Shown here in pieces: positions 1-8,949 of a stretch of 62,123 nt of DNA. A model generated the notes under the pieces. It was not told where the DNA came from. It saw nothing but the letters and a program-made list of their open reading frames with translations, and did no database searches. Both the position numbers and the translations under genes were made by a program. Origin of the DNA: Planctomycetota bacterium. GTDB taxonomy: Bacteria; Planctomycetota; Phycisphaerae; Phycisphaerales; SM1A02. The stretch is from the NCBI GenBank assembly GCA_024230295.1, contig JAAERN010000092.1, positions 1-62,123 on the forward strand, read 5' to 3'. Position 1 is the first letter of the stretch, and each line of letters opens with the position of its first letter.

Positions 1-2
1 AC

Positions 3-27
3 AGCAAGTGGATCCTCACCACTTGCT
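3..27. repeat. Perfect 9-bp inverted repeat (hairpin)
   Basis: AGCAAGTGG at 3-11 and CCACTTGCT at 19-27 are exact reverse complements around a 7-base loop. No T-run follows on either strand, so it is not a textbook intrinsic terminator. It overlaps the stop codon of the possible small gene at 26-211 on the minus strand. It could be a transcript-end structure or a protein-binding site. Confidence 0.5.
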
Positions 28-211
28 AGGCATTCTGAAGCATCGGATCATACCCATCCTCCGGCCGGTCCGGGAGCGATAAGACCGGTCGCTTCTCCGC
101 TTCACGATTCTTCTCTCGAGAAATATGGTCTGCCAACGGGGCTCCATCGGCACACAGCGTTGAAAGACCCGCGAAGCGGGCATTATGACGGGCTGCCGAT
201 CCGCTGCTCAT
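26..211 (-). CDS. Possible small protein, 61 aa, unknown
   Basis: An ATG-to-TAG reading frame on the minus strand, divergent from the mtaB-like gene. The product is hydrophilic, with no membrane segment, signal peptide or recognised motif. Codon third positions lean to G/C, as in nearby genes but less strongly. The stop lies next to the inverted repeat at 3-27, as would fit a transcript end. The frame may be chance; no function can be assigned. Confidence 0.3.
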   Translation of the reverse strand: MSSGSAARHNARFAGLSTLCADGAPLADHISREKNREAEKRPVLSLPDRPEDGYDPMLQNA

Positions 212-273
212 GGGCGGAATGGACCCCTCGCTTCAACTGGCAGACTTCGAACTCACGCCACTAGCATGTCGCG

Positions 274-1734
274 GTGACGAGTTCCATAAAAACATTCCGC
301 GTTCGGGTGCTCGGGTGCCGCGTGAACCACGCCGAACGGCGTGAAATCGAGTCCGTTCTCCGTGCACGCGGCCTCCAAGAGGCCGCCCCTGGATGCCGCG
401 GTGATATCGAAATCATCCACACATGCTCGGTCACAGGCAGGGCCGCCGCCAAGTCTCGGCAAGCTGCCCGTCGCGCTTCGCGGAGGGAGGCCGGAGCACC
501 CAACACTCCAATTGTGCTTGTGACTGGCTGTTTGGTAGGTTCTGACCCCGAGGTCGCCCAAGCCCTCGCTCAGCCGGCTGAAGCAGCATTTGGCCACGAC
601 GAGCCGCTCCCTGAGGCAATCGCAGCGTGGTTGGACACTGTTATCGCGCCGAATATCGGACGCTTAGATCGCTCGCCGTCTCCGATCGAACCTGTGGTTC
701 CAATAACAGATTCGGACGGTGTGCCGAATGCCCTCCCTCTCGCCCTACTGCCCACGCAACCCTCATCGCATGTGCGGGCCGAGGTTCGAGTCCAAGATGG
801 CTGCGATGCATTCTGCACGTTCTGCATCATTCCCCGAACGCGGCCAGTTCTCCGGACGAAGCCGGTGCATATCGTCCTTGACGAAGTCAGTCGGCTCATC
901 GACCTCGGCCATCAAGAAATTGTGCTCGCCGGGATCTTTCTCGGAGCATATGGACACGAATCTGCATTGCGGCGGAAACAGCGCCAGCTTGAGGCAGATC
1001 CGCTCGCCGATCTCGTGAGCGCCGTCGCCACCCTTCCTGGCCTTCGCCGGCTCAGGCTCAGTTCACTCGAACCCGGCGATGTCACCGACGAACTTTTAGA
1101 CGTCTACGCCACGCATCCAAAGGTACTCGCTCCTCATTTGCACCTGCCGCTTCAATCTGGGTCCGACGAGGTTCTACGACGCATGAATCGCCAATATCGT
1201 GTCGGCGAGTATCTGGAACTGATCGACCGCGTTACTGCAACACTGACGCGCAACACACTCCCCCCGGCAATCACAACCGACATTATCTGTGGTTTCCCCG
1301 GAGAGACTGACGAGGCGTTCCAACAAACCGTTGAGATTGTCCAACGGGTTGGCTTCTTGCATATGCATGTTTTCCCATGGAGCCCCCGCCATGGCACCGC
1401 TGCAGCACGCTGGCTGCAAGATGCCGCTGCTAGTCCCGTCGTCACGAAACGGGTTCGAGATCTCATGCAGATGGAGAACGCCGCTGAAATCGGGCTCGCG
1501 GTAGCGTTTCGCAGTCGCCTGATAGGTCGTGAGGTTCGCCTCTTCGCGGAGCAGCCCGACCCGAACCGTCCTGGGCACTGGCTAGGTCGATGTGATCACT
1601 ATGCGCTCATTTCAGTAGAATCGGACTGTAAGCGAGGCGAATTCGTCCGTGCAATTGCTCGAAGAATCGAGGATGATGCAATCGTTGCAGATGTGGTGGC
1701 ATCAAGGTCACTGCCAGTTTTGAATTCCAACTAA
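274..1734 (+). CDS. mtaB: MtaB-like tRNA (t6A37) methylthiotransferase
   Basis: Radical SAM methylthiotransferase, 486 aa from a GTG start. The N-terminal UPF0004 domain has the three expected cysteines at about residues 15 (LGCRVN), 51 (HTCSVT) and 86 (VTGCLV), which hold the auxiliary iron-sulfur cluster. The radical SAM motif is C177-x3-C181-x2-C184. The family adds a methylthio group to N6-threonylcarbamoyladenosine 37 of tRNA. The short N-terminus and early CxVN favour MtaB over MiaB or RimO. A spacer of about 90 residues (GC- and Pro-rich) separates the two cysteine sets. The S1-domain gene follows after 34 bp, so the two may be co-transcribed. Confidence 0.85.
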   Translation: MTSSIKTFRVRVLGCRVNHAERREIESVLRARGLQEAAPGCRGDIEIIHTCSVTGRAAAKSRQAARRASRREAGAPNTPIVLVTGCLVGSDPEVAQALAQPAEAAFGHDEPLPEAIAAWLDTVIAPNIGRLDRSPSPIEPVVPITDSDGVPNALPLALLPTQPSSHVRAEVRVQDGCDAFCTFCIIPRTRPVLRTKPVHIVLDEVSRLIDLGHQEIVLAGIFLGAYGHESALRRKQRQLEADPLADLVSAVATLPGLRRLRLSSLEPGDVTDELLDVYATHPKVLAPHLHLPLQSGSDEVLRRMNRQYRVGEYLELIDRVTATLTRNTLPPAITTDIICGFPGETDEAFQQTVEIVQRVGFLHMHVFPWSPRHGTAAARWLQDAAASPVVTKRVRDLMQMENAAEIGLAVAFRSRLIGREVRLFAEQPDPNRPGHWLGRCDHYALISVESDCKRGEFVRAIARRIEDDAIVADVVASRSLPVLNSN

Positions 1735-1768
1735 CCCCCCGTTTGCAGACAAGTAAGGATCCAAGCTC

Positions 1769-2971
1769 ATGCCGCCCGAAGGCTCGCCAATGGATATGGA
1801 CCCCGCCCTTGAAGCCGAGATCGAAGCGGCGCTCGGAGACATGTCGGTCGCAGACATCGATCAGCCTCCGATGCCCACAGCGCCCCGCGGCAGCCGCCCC
1901 GAACGCGAAGGCACCGTTGTGCAAATTCGTGGGCAGGAGGTTCTCGTCGAGTTCGGACCCCGGACGAGCGGCGTGTGTCCCCTCGCCGCCTTCGCCGCGC
2001 CGCCCGCCCTCGGAAGTCGGCACTCCTTCACGATCGATCGCCGCGATGCCGATGACGACATGCTGATCCTCTCGATGAAAGGTTCCATCTCCAAGGCGAA
2101 GTGGACTGATCTGGCGGAAGGGCAAGTCATTGAAGCAATGTGCACCGGAACGAACAAGGGAGGCCTTGAGATGGAAGTCTCGGGGCACAAAGCATTCATG
2201 CCTGCCGGGCAGGTGGACCTTCGTCACATCCCTGACCTCAGCGATTTCGTCGGAAAGAAGTTTCCGTGCGAAGTCATGGAGTTGGATCGACAACGAGACC
2301 GGTTGGTCCTCAGCCGCAAGAGCGTGCTCCACGCAGAGCGCAAAGAGAAACGCGATGAGTTGATGGCCACGCTGGAGCCGGGGCAGAGTTTCGACGGCGT
2401 CGTCACCAGTGTCCAGCAGTACGGTGTCTTCGTAGACATCGGCGGCGTCGATGGTTTGGTTCATGTCTCAGATATGTCATGGGAACGCATCAAGAATCCA
2501 GGCGATCTCGTCAAGGAGGGTGACGCGGTTCGAGTCCAAGTGCTCAAGATCGACATGGACAAGGATCCTCCCCGGATCGGCTTGGGGATGAAGCAACTCG
2601 TCTCAGATCCCTTCACTGCAGCCGCGGGCGAGTTGAAGGAAGGTGAAATTGTCTCGGGGACGGTGACGCGGCTGGCCGCCTTCGGCGCATTCGTCAAGAT
2701 CGCCGAGGGTATCGAGGGCCTTGTTCACATCTCGGAGATGGCCCACAAGCGAATCTCCCGCCCCAATCAGGTCGCCCGCGAAGGCGAAGTCGTCAACGTC
2801 AAGATCCTCAAGATTGATCCCGATACCAAACGCATCGGACTCTCAATCAAACAGACGACAGGCGACGGCGGGGACGGCGAGAGCGGTGGCGGTACCCGTC
2901 CCGATGATCCGGCTCTTCGCAAGTTGCGAGCCAAATTCGGCAACGGCCCACTCAAGGGTGGCATTGGCTGA
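1769..2971 (+). CDS. Ribosomal protein S1-like protein, four S1 domains
   Basis: 400 aa with four S1 (OB-fold) RNA-binding repeats. The first (about 46-111) is degenerate; the others lie at about 116-190, 202-278 and 289-363. The last two carry the classic GxVxxxxxxGxFVxI and GLVHxS core. E. coli S1 has six repeats; shorter four-repeat forms are common in other phyla. The likely role is mRNA binding on the ribosome or another general RNA-binding job. The acidic N-terminus (to about residue 40) and Gly/Asp-rich linker near the end look disordered. An ATG at 1790 is an alternative start. It converges on the minus-strand gene 6 bp downstream. Confidence 0.8.
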   Translation: MPPEGSPMDMDPALEAEIEAALGDMSVADIDQPPMPTAPRGSRPEREGTVVQIRGQEVLVEFGPRTSGVCPLAAFAAPPALGSRHSFTIDRRDADDDMLILSMKGSISKAKWTDLAEGQVIEAMCTGTNKGGLEMEVSGHKAFMPAGQVDLRHIPDLSDFVGKKFPCEVMELDRQRDRLVLSRKSVLHAERKEKRDELMATLEPGQSFDGVVTSVQQYGVFVDIGGVDGLVHVSDMSWERIKNPGDLVKEGDAVRVQVLKIDMDKDPPRIGLGMKQLVSDPFTAAAGELKEGEIVSGTVTRLAAFGAFVKIAEGIEGLVHISEMAHKRISRPNQVAREGEVVNVKILKIDPDTKRIGLSIKQTTGDGGDGESGGGTRPDDPALRKLRAKFGNGPLKGGIG

Positions 2972-2977
2972 GGCCAT

Positions 2978-3583
2978 TCAACCCGCGATCGAAGTCGATC
3001 GAATGTCCTGAACCAGCCGGGCGAACCCGACTTCATCCACCATGGCAACGGCTCGCCCGTCAACGAGGCTTGCCGCGATGTGTGATTCTGGCCGATCGGG
3101 CAACATCAGTAGATCGGCGTGCAGGGCCTCATCATCGACATGTGCCACAGCAATCGACCCAATTCGTGTCGCCCGATTCGCAACATCAAAGGGTGGCACG
3201 CCGTGAGTTTCCAGATCGTCCATCAACTGAGGGGGCGAGTCGGCCCCCACGATTCGAATGATGGCCGCACCAGTGTCATCGACGTGGCCCTCGGCGGCTC
3301 GGCCCGTGACATAACAGGTGCACTCGGACGCCAGGTACGCAACGGTCTGGAGGAGTTCATCGATAGCGTCGAGCCGTGACAAACGCTGCTGATACCACGC
3401 ATCCATGCCGAGCGACACTTGCCGGAGACCTTCCAGATGCCGCCGTACCGTGGCCATCGAAGGCGAAACAGTTTCGCCAGACTCAGTGCGAGCCTGCTCG
3501 ATCGCATCGCGGATCGTCGCGGCCTCGCCTGCGAGAAACCGCTGAGCCGCCGCCCTTGCCACTTTGTCTGCTGGTCCGACCAT
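2978..3583 (-). CDS. Conserved-looking hypothetical protein, 201 aa
   Basis: No family recognised. The first 75 residues are helix-rich and charged. The remainder alternates short hydrophobic stretches (GAAIIRIVGAD, RIGSIAVAHVDDEALHADLL) typical of an alpha/beta fold, with one CTC at about residue 88. There is no signal peptide or membrane segment, so it is probably cytosolic. Codon use matches the neighbours. It starts 24 bp from the divergent pdxA start, so the two share a promoter region. Its stop is 6 bp from the converging S1-like gene. Confidence 0.7.
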   Translation of the reverse strand: MVGPADKVARAAAQRFLAGEAATIRDAIEQARTESGETVSPSMATVRRHLEGLRQVSLGMDAWYQQRLSRLDAIDELLQTVAYLASECTCYVTGRAAEGHVDDTGAAIIRIVGADSPPQLMDDLETHGVPPFDVANRATRIGSIAVAHVDDEALHADLLMLPDRPESHIAASLVDGRAVAMVDEVGFARLVQDIRSTSIAG

Positions 3584-3607
3584 CCTGCCCGACTACGATA
3601 CGCTCAC

Positions 3608-4684
3608 ATGAGCGCCAATGCACAACACCGCCCACTCATCGGACTGACCCTCGGCGACCCGGCCGGCATCGGGCCGGAAATCGTTGCGCAGTGCCTATCG
3701 GATACGGCTCTGCAGGAGCAGGCCCGGCTCGTAGTCTACGGTGCCGGGGGACCGCTCCACGTTGCGGCCGAAACGCTGGGTGTACGGGCAAACTGGTTCC
3801 GGGCCTGCGCTGACGAATATGCACACAAGCCAATTCTCGATACACCGGTCGTGCTTGACGATGCGAGTCACGGCGATCTGCTCGATCTTCGTAGAGAGCC
3901 CCAGCGACGAACCGGCGCAGCCTCCAAGCACTGGGTCGAACTTGCAATTCGCGATGCCCTGCGACCGAACGGTGATCCTCGCAAACTCGATGCGATCGTC
4001 ACCGCCCCGATCAGCAAGGAGGCGTGGTCCCTCGCCGGATTCAAGTGGCCCGGACATACCGAACTCCTAGCTCACCGAGCGAAAGCTCGGCAGGTATCAA
4101 TGGTTTTCGATTCGCCACACTTGCGAGTCGCACTGGCGACGGTGCATGTCCCGCTCATGGGTGTCCGAAACATCCTCACGATTGGACGAGTATTCGACGC
4201 GATTACGCGTGGAATCGAGGCGTGTCAATTGCTAGGTATCGCATGGCCGCGGATCGCAGTCTGCGGACTCAATCCTCATGCCGGCGAAGGTGGAGTCCTT
4301 GGTTGGGAAGAGGAAAAAGTCATTGCGCCTGCGATCGACATGGCTCGATGCGACGACGCGGTCGTGAGCGGTCCGTTTCCAGCAGACACCCTCTTTCGCC
4401 GCGCCGCCGGCGGCGAGTTCGACCTCGTCGTGGCGATGTACCACGACCAGGGCCTCATTCCCCTCAAACTGCTCGGCCAGGGCAGCGCCGTGAACTGGAG
4501 CGTCGGACTGCCGTTCATTCGAACAAGCCCCGACCACGGCACGGCGTTCGATATCGCAGGCCGCGGGCAGGCGGATGCTTCGTCGATGCGGTCTGCGATT
4601 GAGTTGGCAGTACGGCTGGCAACGACTGTGCCGTCGCGAGAAGTAGAGATACAGGAATCGGAGGGATTGGAACTGGGTGAATAA
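3608..4684 (+). CDS. pdxA: 4-hydroxythreonine-4-phosphate dehydrogenase
   Basis: NAD-dependent, divalent-metal enzyme of the DXP-dependent pyridoxal 5'-phosphate pathway. It oxidises 4-phosphohydroxythreonine, and decarboxylation then gives the substrate for PdxJ. PdxA signatures are seen throughout: LGDPAGIGPE near the start, TAPISKEAW, GHTELLAHR, HVPLMGV, NPHAGEGG, MYHDQGLIPLK and SPDHGTAFDIAG. The His residues in GHTE, MYHDQ and SPDHG are the expected metal/substrate ligands. The frame is open upstream to 3419, but the first 63 codons lack family similarity, so the ATG at 3608, directly before the conserved start, was chosen (358 aa). Confidence 0.95.
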   Translation: MSANAQHRPLIGLTLGDPAGIGPEIVAQCLSDTALQEQARLVVYGAGGPLHVAAETLGVRANWFRACADEYAHKPILDTPVVLDDASHGDLLDLRREPQRRTGAASKHWVELAIRDALRPNGDPRKLDAIVTAPISKEAWSLAGFKWPGHTELLAHRAKARQVSMVFDSPHLRVALATVHVPLMGVRNILTIGRVFDAITRGIEACQLLGIAWPRIAVCGLNPHAGEGGVLGWEEEKVIAPAIDMARCDDAVVSGPFPADTLFRRAAGGEFDLVVAMYHDQGLIPLKLLGQGSAVNWSVGLPFIRTSPDHGTAFDIAGRGQADASSMRSAIELAVRLATTVPSREVEIQESEGLELGE

Positions 4685-4813
4685 GAGGCGCGATCGAGGG
4701 GTGAGGCAGAAGAACATTGAGCAGTTGAGCGGGAGACCGCCTCCATACCCGCTGGCGCGAGCTTAGATGCGCTGCGGTGTCGGCTTCGCCGCCGCCGCTA
4801 CCATCCCACAGAT

Positions 4814-6340
4814 ATGCCCGACACTACACAGACGTATTCAATGGACGAACTGGTCTCACTGTGCAAACGCCGTGGGTTTATCTACCCGGCGAGCGAGATC
4901 TACGGGGGAATCAACGGGTTCTGGGACTACGGTCCCCTCGGCACCGCCCTCAAGAACAATCTTCGCGATCGCTGGTGGCGTGACATGGTCAAGCGTCCGC
5001 CGCTTGGCCCGGATGGCAACGAGATCAGTATTGTCGGGCTGGACTCAGCCATCATCCAGAACGCGAAGGTCTGGGAGGCATCGGGGCATGTCGGGGGGTT
5101 CAACGACCCCATGGTCGACTGCCGAGAAACAAAGGCGAGATACCGCGCCGACCACGTGTTGTGCCTTGGAGTCAAGGGTGAATCAGGCGGGCAGATCTAT
5201 GCCTTCATTGAAGGGGAAGACGACTCCCTTGCTGCGGCACGAAAGAAACTCAACAAGTACATCAAGCGGGACGTTGCCGATGACGAACTCGACACCTGCG
5301 CCCTGACAGACCTCTCGGCCGATGAATTGGCAATCACTGTCGGTCCAGATACTAAAGCGGTTGGCACGCTGACCGAGCCGAGGCAGTTCAACTTGATGTT
5401 CGAATCGTCAACAGGCGCCATCAAGAGTGAGGACAGCAAGGTTTATCTGCGCCCCGAGACTGCGCAGGGCATCTTCCTGAATTTCGGCAACGTCGTCGAC
5501 ACGATGCGTGTCAAAGTGCCTTTCGGCATCGCGCAGATCGGTAAGGCCTTCCGCAACGAGGTCACACCCCGAAACTTCATCTTCCGCTCTCGAGAATTCG
5601 AGCAGATGGAGATCGAGTGGTTCTGCCACGAGGACGAAGCCGAACAGTGGTTCGAATTCTGGTGTGACGTTCGATCAAAATGGTGGCAGTCGATCGGCTT
5701 GACCGGCGACAACATCTTGATGCGTAAGCATGACGACGATGAACTTGCTCACTACGCCAAGGAGGGGTGCGGCACGTTCGACATTGAGTACCGATTCCCA
5801 TTCACCTTCCCTGGATTTGGCGAGCTCGAAGGTGTCGCTCACCGTGGGAACTTCGATCTCTCGCGACATCAAGAGTTCAGCAAGAAGAAATTGTCATACT
5901 TCGATCAGCCGAAAAATGAGCGGTACATCCCACACGTGATCGAGCCGAGCGCGGGGCTGAGCCGCGGAACGCTCGCACTTCTGTGCGAGGCATACACGCC
6001 CGATCCCGAACGCGCGAGCAAGGTCTACATGGCATTCCATCCAAGCATCGCGCCGATCCAAGCCGCCGTCTTCCCATTGGTGGGCAAGGACGGCATGCCG
6101 GAGATCGCCCATAAACTGTGGTCCGAACTGCGTGAGCGATGGGACGTTGTCACCGACATCAAGCAGAGCATCGGCAAGCGATACGCCCGCATGGACGAAG
6201 CCGGCTGCCCCTTCTGCTTCACGATCGACGGCGATACCGCAAGCGACCAGGCAGTCACCGTCCGCCACCGCGATACTCAAGCTCAGGAACGCATTGCGTT
6301 GGACAAGATCTCGGCGTTCATGGCCGAGCATGTGGGATGA
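4814..6340 (+). CDS. glyQS: Glycyl-tRNA synthetase, single-chain alpha2 type
   Basis: Class II synthetase that charges tRNA-Gly, 508 aa. The N-terminal GFIYPASEIYGGINGFWDYG stretch is diagnostic of the alpha2-type enzyme, not the alpha2beta2 GlyQ/GlyS type. Motif 2 is FRNEVTPRNFIFRSREFEQM and motif 3 is EPSAGLSRGTLALL. An anticodon-binding domain follows from about residue 400. A charged insertion of about 80 residues (roughly 120-200) sits between the N-terminal part and motif 2, a usual position for variable insertions in this type. The 129-bp gap upstream shows no T-box-like leader. It stands alone as a transcription unit. Confidence 0.95.
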   Translation: MPDTTQTYSMDELVSLCKRRGFIYPASEIYGGINGFWDYGPLGTALKNNLRDRWWRDMVKRPPLGPDGNEISIVGLDSAIIQNAKVWEASGHVGGFNDPMVDCRETKARYRADHVLCLGVKGESGGQIYAFIEGEDDSLAAARKKLNKYIKRDVADDELDTCALTDLSADELAITVGPDTKAVGTLTEPRQFNLMFESSTGAIKSEDSKVYLRPETAQGIFLNFGNVVDTMRVKVPFGIAQIGKAFRNEVTPRNFIFRSREFEQMEIEWFCHEDEAEQWFEFWCDVRSKWWQSIGLTGDNILMRKHDDDELAHYAKEGCGTFDIEYRFPFTFPGFGELEGVAHRGNFDLSRHQEFSKKKLSYFDQPKNERYIPHVIEPSAGLSRGTLALLCEAYTPDPERASKVYMAFHPSIAPIQAAVFPLVGKDGMPEIAHKLWSELRERWDVVTDIKQSIGKRYARMDEAGCPFCFTIDGDTASDQAVTVRHRDTQAQERIALDKISAFMAEHVG

Positions 6341-6580
6341 GGGGTGATTCGGTGCGCAGGCCAATCGAGGGCTGCCTGCTGGTCTACAGCCCCACTTCTC
6401 CAGTGCAAAGCCCCCATAATTCAACACCACAATCCGGACTCTCGCCGCTAGAGTGGAAACCGAGCACGTCCAAGCAATCAGAAACTGATTTGAGGATCTA
6501 GGATCCCTTGCGTCAGATACTTCGAACCTCTTTCGTACTGATTGCTCTGGAACGCAAGAATTATGAGGAGAGGCCATATT

Positions 6581-8671
6581 ATGTCGTTCAGTACCCATGC
6601 TCTGGCAACCATTCTGCTCTCAATCGCTGCGATGCCCGCCGCTGCCCAGATGGCAACACCGCATCTGGAAACCCGAGAGGTTCGCGTTGCCAGCGGCGTA
6701 CTCCAGAACGACACTGCCGCGGCAGCGACTGTGTTCAGTCACCTCATCTCAGCCCCAGGGGCATCCTCAATCCAATTGGGCTTCGGTCGTACCAAACTCA
6801 CGCAAGGCAGTTTGCTGCGATTGACCTCCCTCACCGACGGCGCCATCCAACATCACACGGCAAAGACACTTCGTCAGTGGCAGCACTGCAGCGCATGGTT
6901 CAACGGTAGCCATGTCCTCGTTGAACTGGTCATGGATCCAACGGCAGCACCGTCGCATGTTTCGATCGATCGGACGATCTCCATGCGCGGTATTTCGGAC
7001 GACCGATCTATCTGCTACGGCGTCGATGATCGCGTTCTGAGTTATGACGACCGGAGCGGTCGCGTCGCCCCAATCGGTTGCTCCGGTTGGCTGATCGATG
7101 ACCCCGCCCATCAATTCCTCACTGCCGGGCATTGCATGGACAACCTCAGCGTTGTGGACAGCATGGAGTTCAACGTGCCGCTCAGCAACAGCGACGGAAG
7201 TTGGAATCACCCCGGCCCCGAGGATCAGTACGCCATCGACCACACATCGGTGCAATTCACCGACAGTGGAATCGGCAACGACTGGTCTTACTACGGTTGC
7301 TTCCCAAACACCGAGACCGGCATGACCGCCTATCAAGCCCAAGGCACATCGCATATTCTCGCCGCAGCGCCCCCGGCAGTCGATGGTCGCGACATCACGA
7401 TCACCGGATACGGCTCAACGAGTAGCCCGGTCGACCCTACGTGGTACGGCGTCCAGAAGACGCATACTGGCCCCTACATGCATTTCACAGGAAACAACAT
7501 CGGCTACCAAACCGATACGACCGGCGGCAACAGTGGCTCACCCGTGCTTGACGAAGTCACTGGCATGGCAATCGGAATTCACACGCACGCCGGCTGCGAC
7601 GGAAGCGGCGGCTATAACAACGGTACCGCGATCAGTCACTCTGATCTGCAGTACGCCCTGGCGCATCCGCTTGGTGTGTGCATCCCAAGTATGCTGGTGC
7701 TTGGCTTCCCCGATGGCCGGCCCATTTCGGTTCTACCAAGCACCCCTACGGCGGTGCGATTCAGCGTTGAGCCCGGTGACGATACCCCCATCATCGATAG
7801 CATTCGATTTGTCATGACCATCGACGGCGTTGAAGGGGATCTGCCAGTCACGCCGGTGGGAAGCGATATCTACAAAGTCTGGATTCCAGGCCTGACCTGC
7901 GGCCAGATTGTGAGTTACTACATTTCAGCCACCAGTGAGAGTGGTTTGGTCGCGACGCTTCCCATTGATGCGCCCGACACGCAGTACGAACTCCTCATTG
8001 GCGAATTGGTCGAGACAGTGCTGCTGGAAACCAACTTTGATGCGGGGCTCCCCCCCACATGGTCCGCTGGTGGCTTGTGGCACTCGGCAACCACTGCCTG
8101 CGTTGATACCGGTGGCTGCGGCGACGGCACGGTGATGTACTTTGGCATAGACAGCAGTTGCACGTTTGATACAGGAGTAGCCGTTGCTGGCACGATCTCA
8201 TCGGAGGCCATTTCGCTCAGCGGAATCGCCGGTCCATTCACACTCACCTACTGCACCGCACTCGAAACTGAAAACGACACCGGCTGGGATACCGCTCGCG
8301 TGCTCGTCAATGGCGTCCTCGTCGAACAGCCGCCTGAGGGGGACTGGCAGACACGGACCATTGAACTGCCGACGATTAGCGGCGACACGCTGACGATTGC
8401 CTTTGATTTTGACTCGGTTGACAGCTTCCTCAATGACTACAGAGGTTGGCACATCGATCACGTGCAACTGGTGGCTCGAAGCATCGACTGCACTGATCCT
8501 GATCCGTGCCCAGCGGACATCGACGGAAGTGGCGATGTGGGAACCGACGATCTCCTACAACTCATCGCCGACTGGGGCGCCACGGACAGCCCGGCCGACA
8601 TCAACGGCGACGGCGTCGTCGGCACCGACGACCTGCTCGCTCTGATCGCCGCATGGGGAGACTGCGGGTAG
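6581..8671 (+). CDS. Secreted trypsin-like serine protease with dockerin-like tail
   Basis: 696 aa. The start at 6581 is fixed by a strong ribosome binding site, GAGGAGAGG at 6565-6573, and gives a clean signal peptide (MSFSTHALATILLSIAAMPAAAQ region). Catalytic residues are readable: His in LTAGHC near 183, Asp in GNDWSYYG near 231, Ser in TGGNSGSP near 315. A beta-rich region (about 370-640) follows, the last part resembling a jelly-roll binding module. The C-terminus holds two Ca-binding dockerin-like repeats (DIDGSGDVGTDDL and DINGDGVVGTDDL), each ending in an xWG motif; such tails are common on exported planctomycete proteins. It is related to the protease at 60900. It probably leaves the cell by the secretion system at 22-35 kb, but that is inference. 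Confidence 0.85.
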   Translation: MSFSTHALATILLSIAAMPAAAQMATPHLETREVRVASGVLQNDTAAAATVFSHLISAPGASSIQLGFGRTKLTQGSLLRLTSLTDGAIQHHTAKTLRQWQHCSAWFNGSHVLVELVMDPTAAPSHVSIDRTISMRGISDDRSICYGVDDRVLSYDDRSGRVAPIGCSGWLIDDPAHQFLTAGHCMDNLSVVDSMEFNVPLSNSDGSWNHPGPEDQYAIDHTSVQFTDSGIGNDWSYYGCFPNTETGMTAYQAQGTSHILAAAPPAVDGRDITITGYGSTSSPVDPTWYGVQKTHTGPYMHFTGNNIGYQTDTTGGNSGSPVLDEVTGMAIGIHTHAGCDGSGGYNNGTAISHSDLQYALAHPLGVCIPSMLVLGFPDGRPISVLPSTPTAVRFSVEPGDDTPIIDSIRFVMTIDGVEGDLPVTPVGSDIYKVWIPGLTCGQIVSYYISATSESGLVATLPIDAPDTQYELLIGELVETVLLETNFDAGLPPTWSAGGLWHSATTACVDTGGCGDGTVMYFGIDSSCTFDTGVAVAGTISSEAISLSGIAGPFTLTYCTALETENDTGWDTARVLVNGVLVEQPPEGDWQTRTIELPTISGDTLTIAFDFDSVDSFLNDYRGWHIDHVQLVARSIDCTDPDPCPADIDGSGDVGTDDLLQLIADWGATDSPADINGDGVVGTDDLLALIAAWGDCG

Positions 8672-8682
8672 TCGACACGCTG

Positions 8683-8840
8683 ATGATGACCAAGAGTTCA
8701 TCGGCGTCCGCCAGCATGCCGTCGGCAATCTGCCCATAGCCCACGATGCCGTCACTGTTGCAATCGGCATCCCATTCGATGAGTGCCGACCCTACACAGT
8801 AGATGTGAGCACCCAACGCCTCCCAGCAGCGTGCCAAGCC
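8683..8840 (-). pseudogene. Relic of a lectin-like planctomycete extracellular protein
   Basis: Read on the minus strand, this stretch encodes ALGAHIYCVGSALIEWDAD followed by DCNSDGIVGYGQIADG and LADADE. That matches the junction seen in many planctomycete exported proteins, where the end of a C-type-lectin-like domain (CxGAxIEW) is followed by a DCxxDGIVDYGQI repeat. No signal peptide, upstream domain or proper start exists, and the frame then runs antisense into the protease gene. The rest of the lectin-like domain is not convincingly readable in 8840-8950. It is best explained as the decayed end of a lost gene. Confidence 0.55.
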
Positions 8841-8949
8841 GATGGGTAATGTATCTCGTTGCCAGCAAAGGATGCATCAATTCAACTGCATCGAAACCCA
8901 TTGCCTTGCAATGAGACAAACCACTCGTCGGGCCGAAGCAGGAGCAGCC

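Noticed and set aside
1607-2464. 285-codon minus-strand frame opposite the S1-like gene
   Set aside because: Shadow of the S1 repeats; composition unlike a real protein.
4685-4813. Possible T-box leader before glycyl-tRNA synthetase
   Set aside because: No T-box consensus and no terminator/antiterminator pair; the gap is too short.
6341-6580. Possible extra gene in the 240-bp gap before the protease
   Set aside because: No frame with protein-like composition and ribosome site; only the protease ribosome site at 6565-6573 is convincing.
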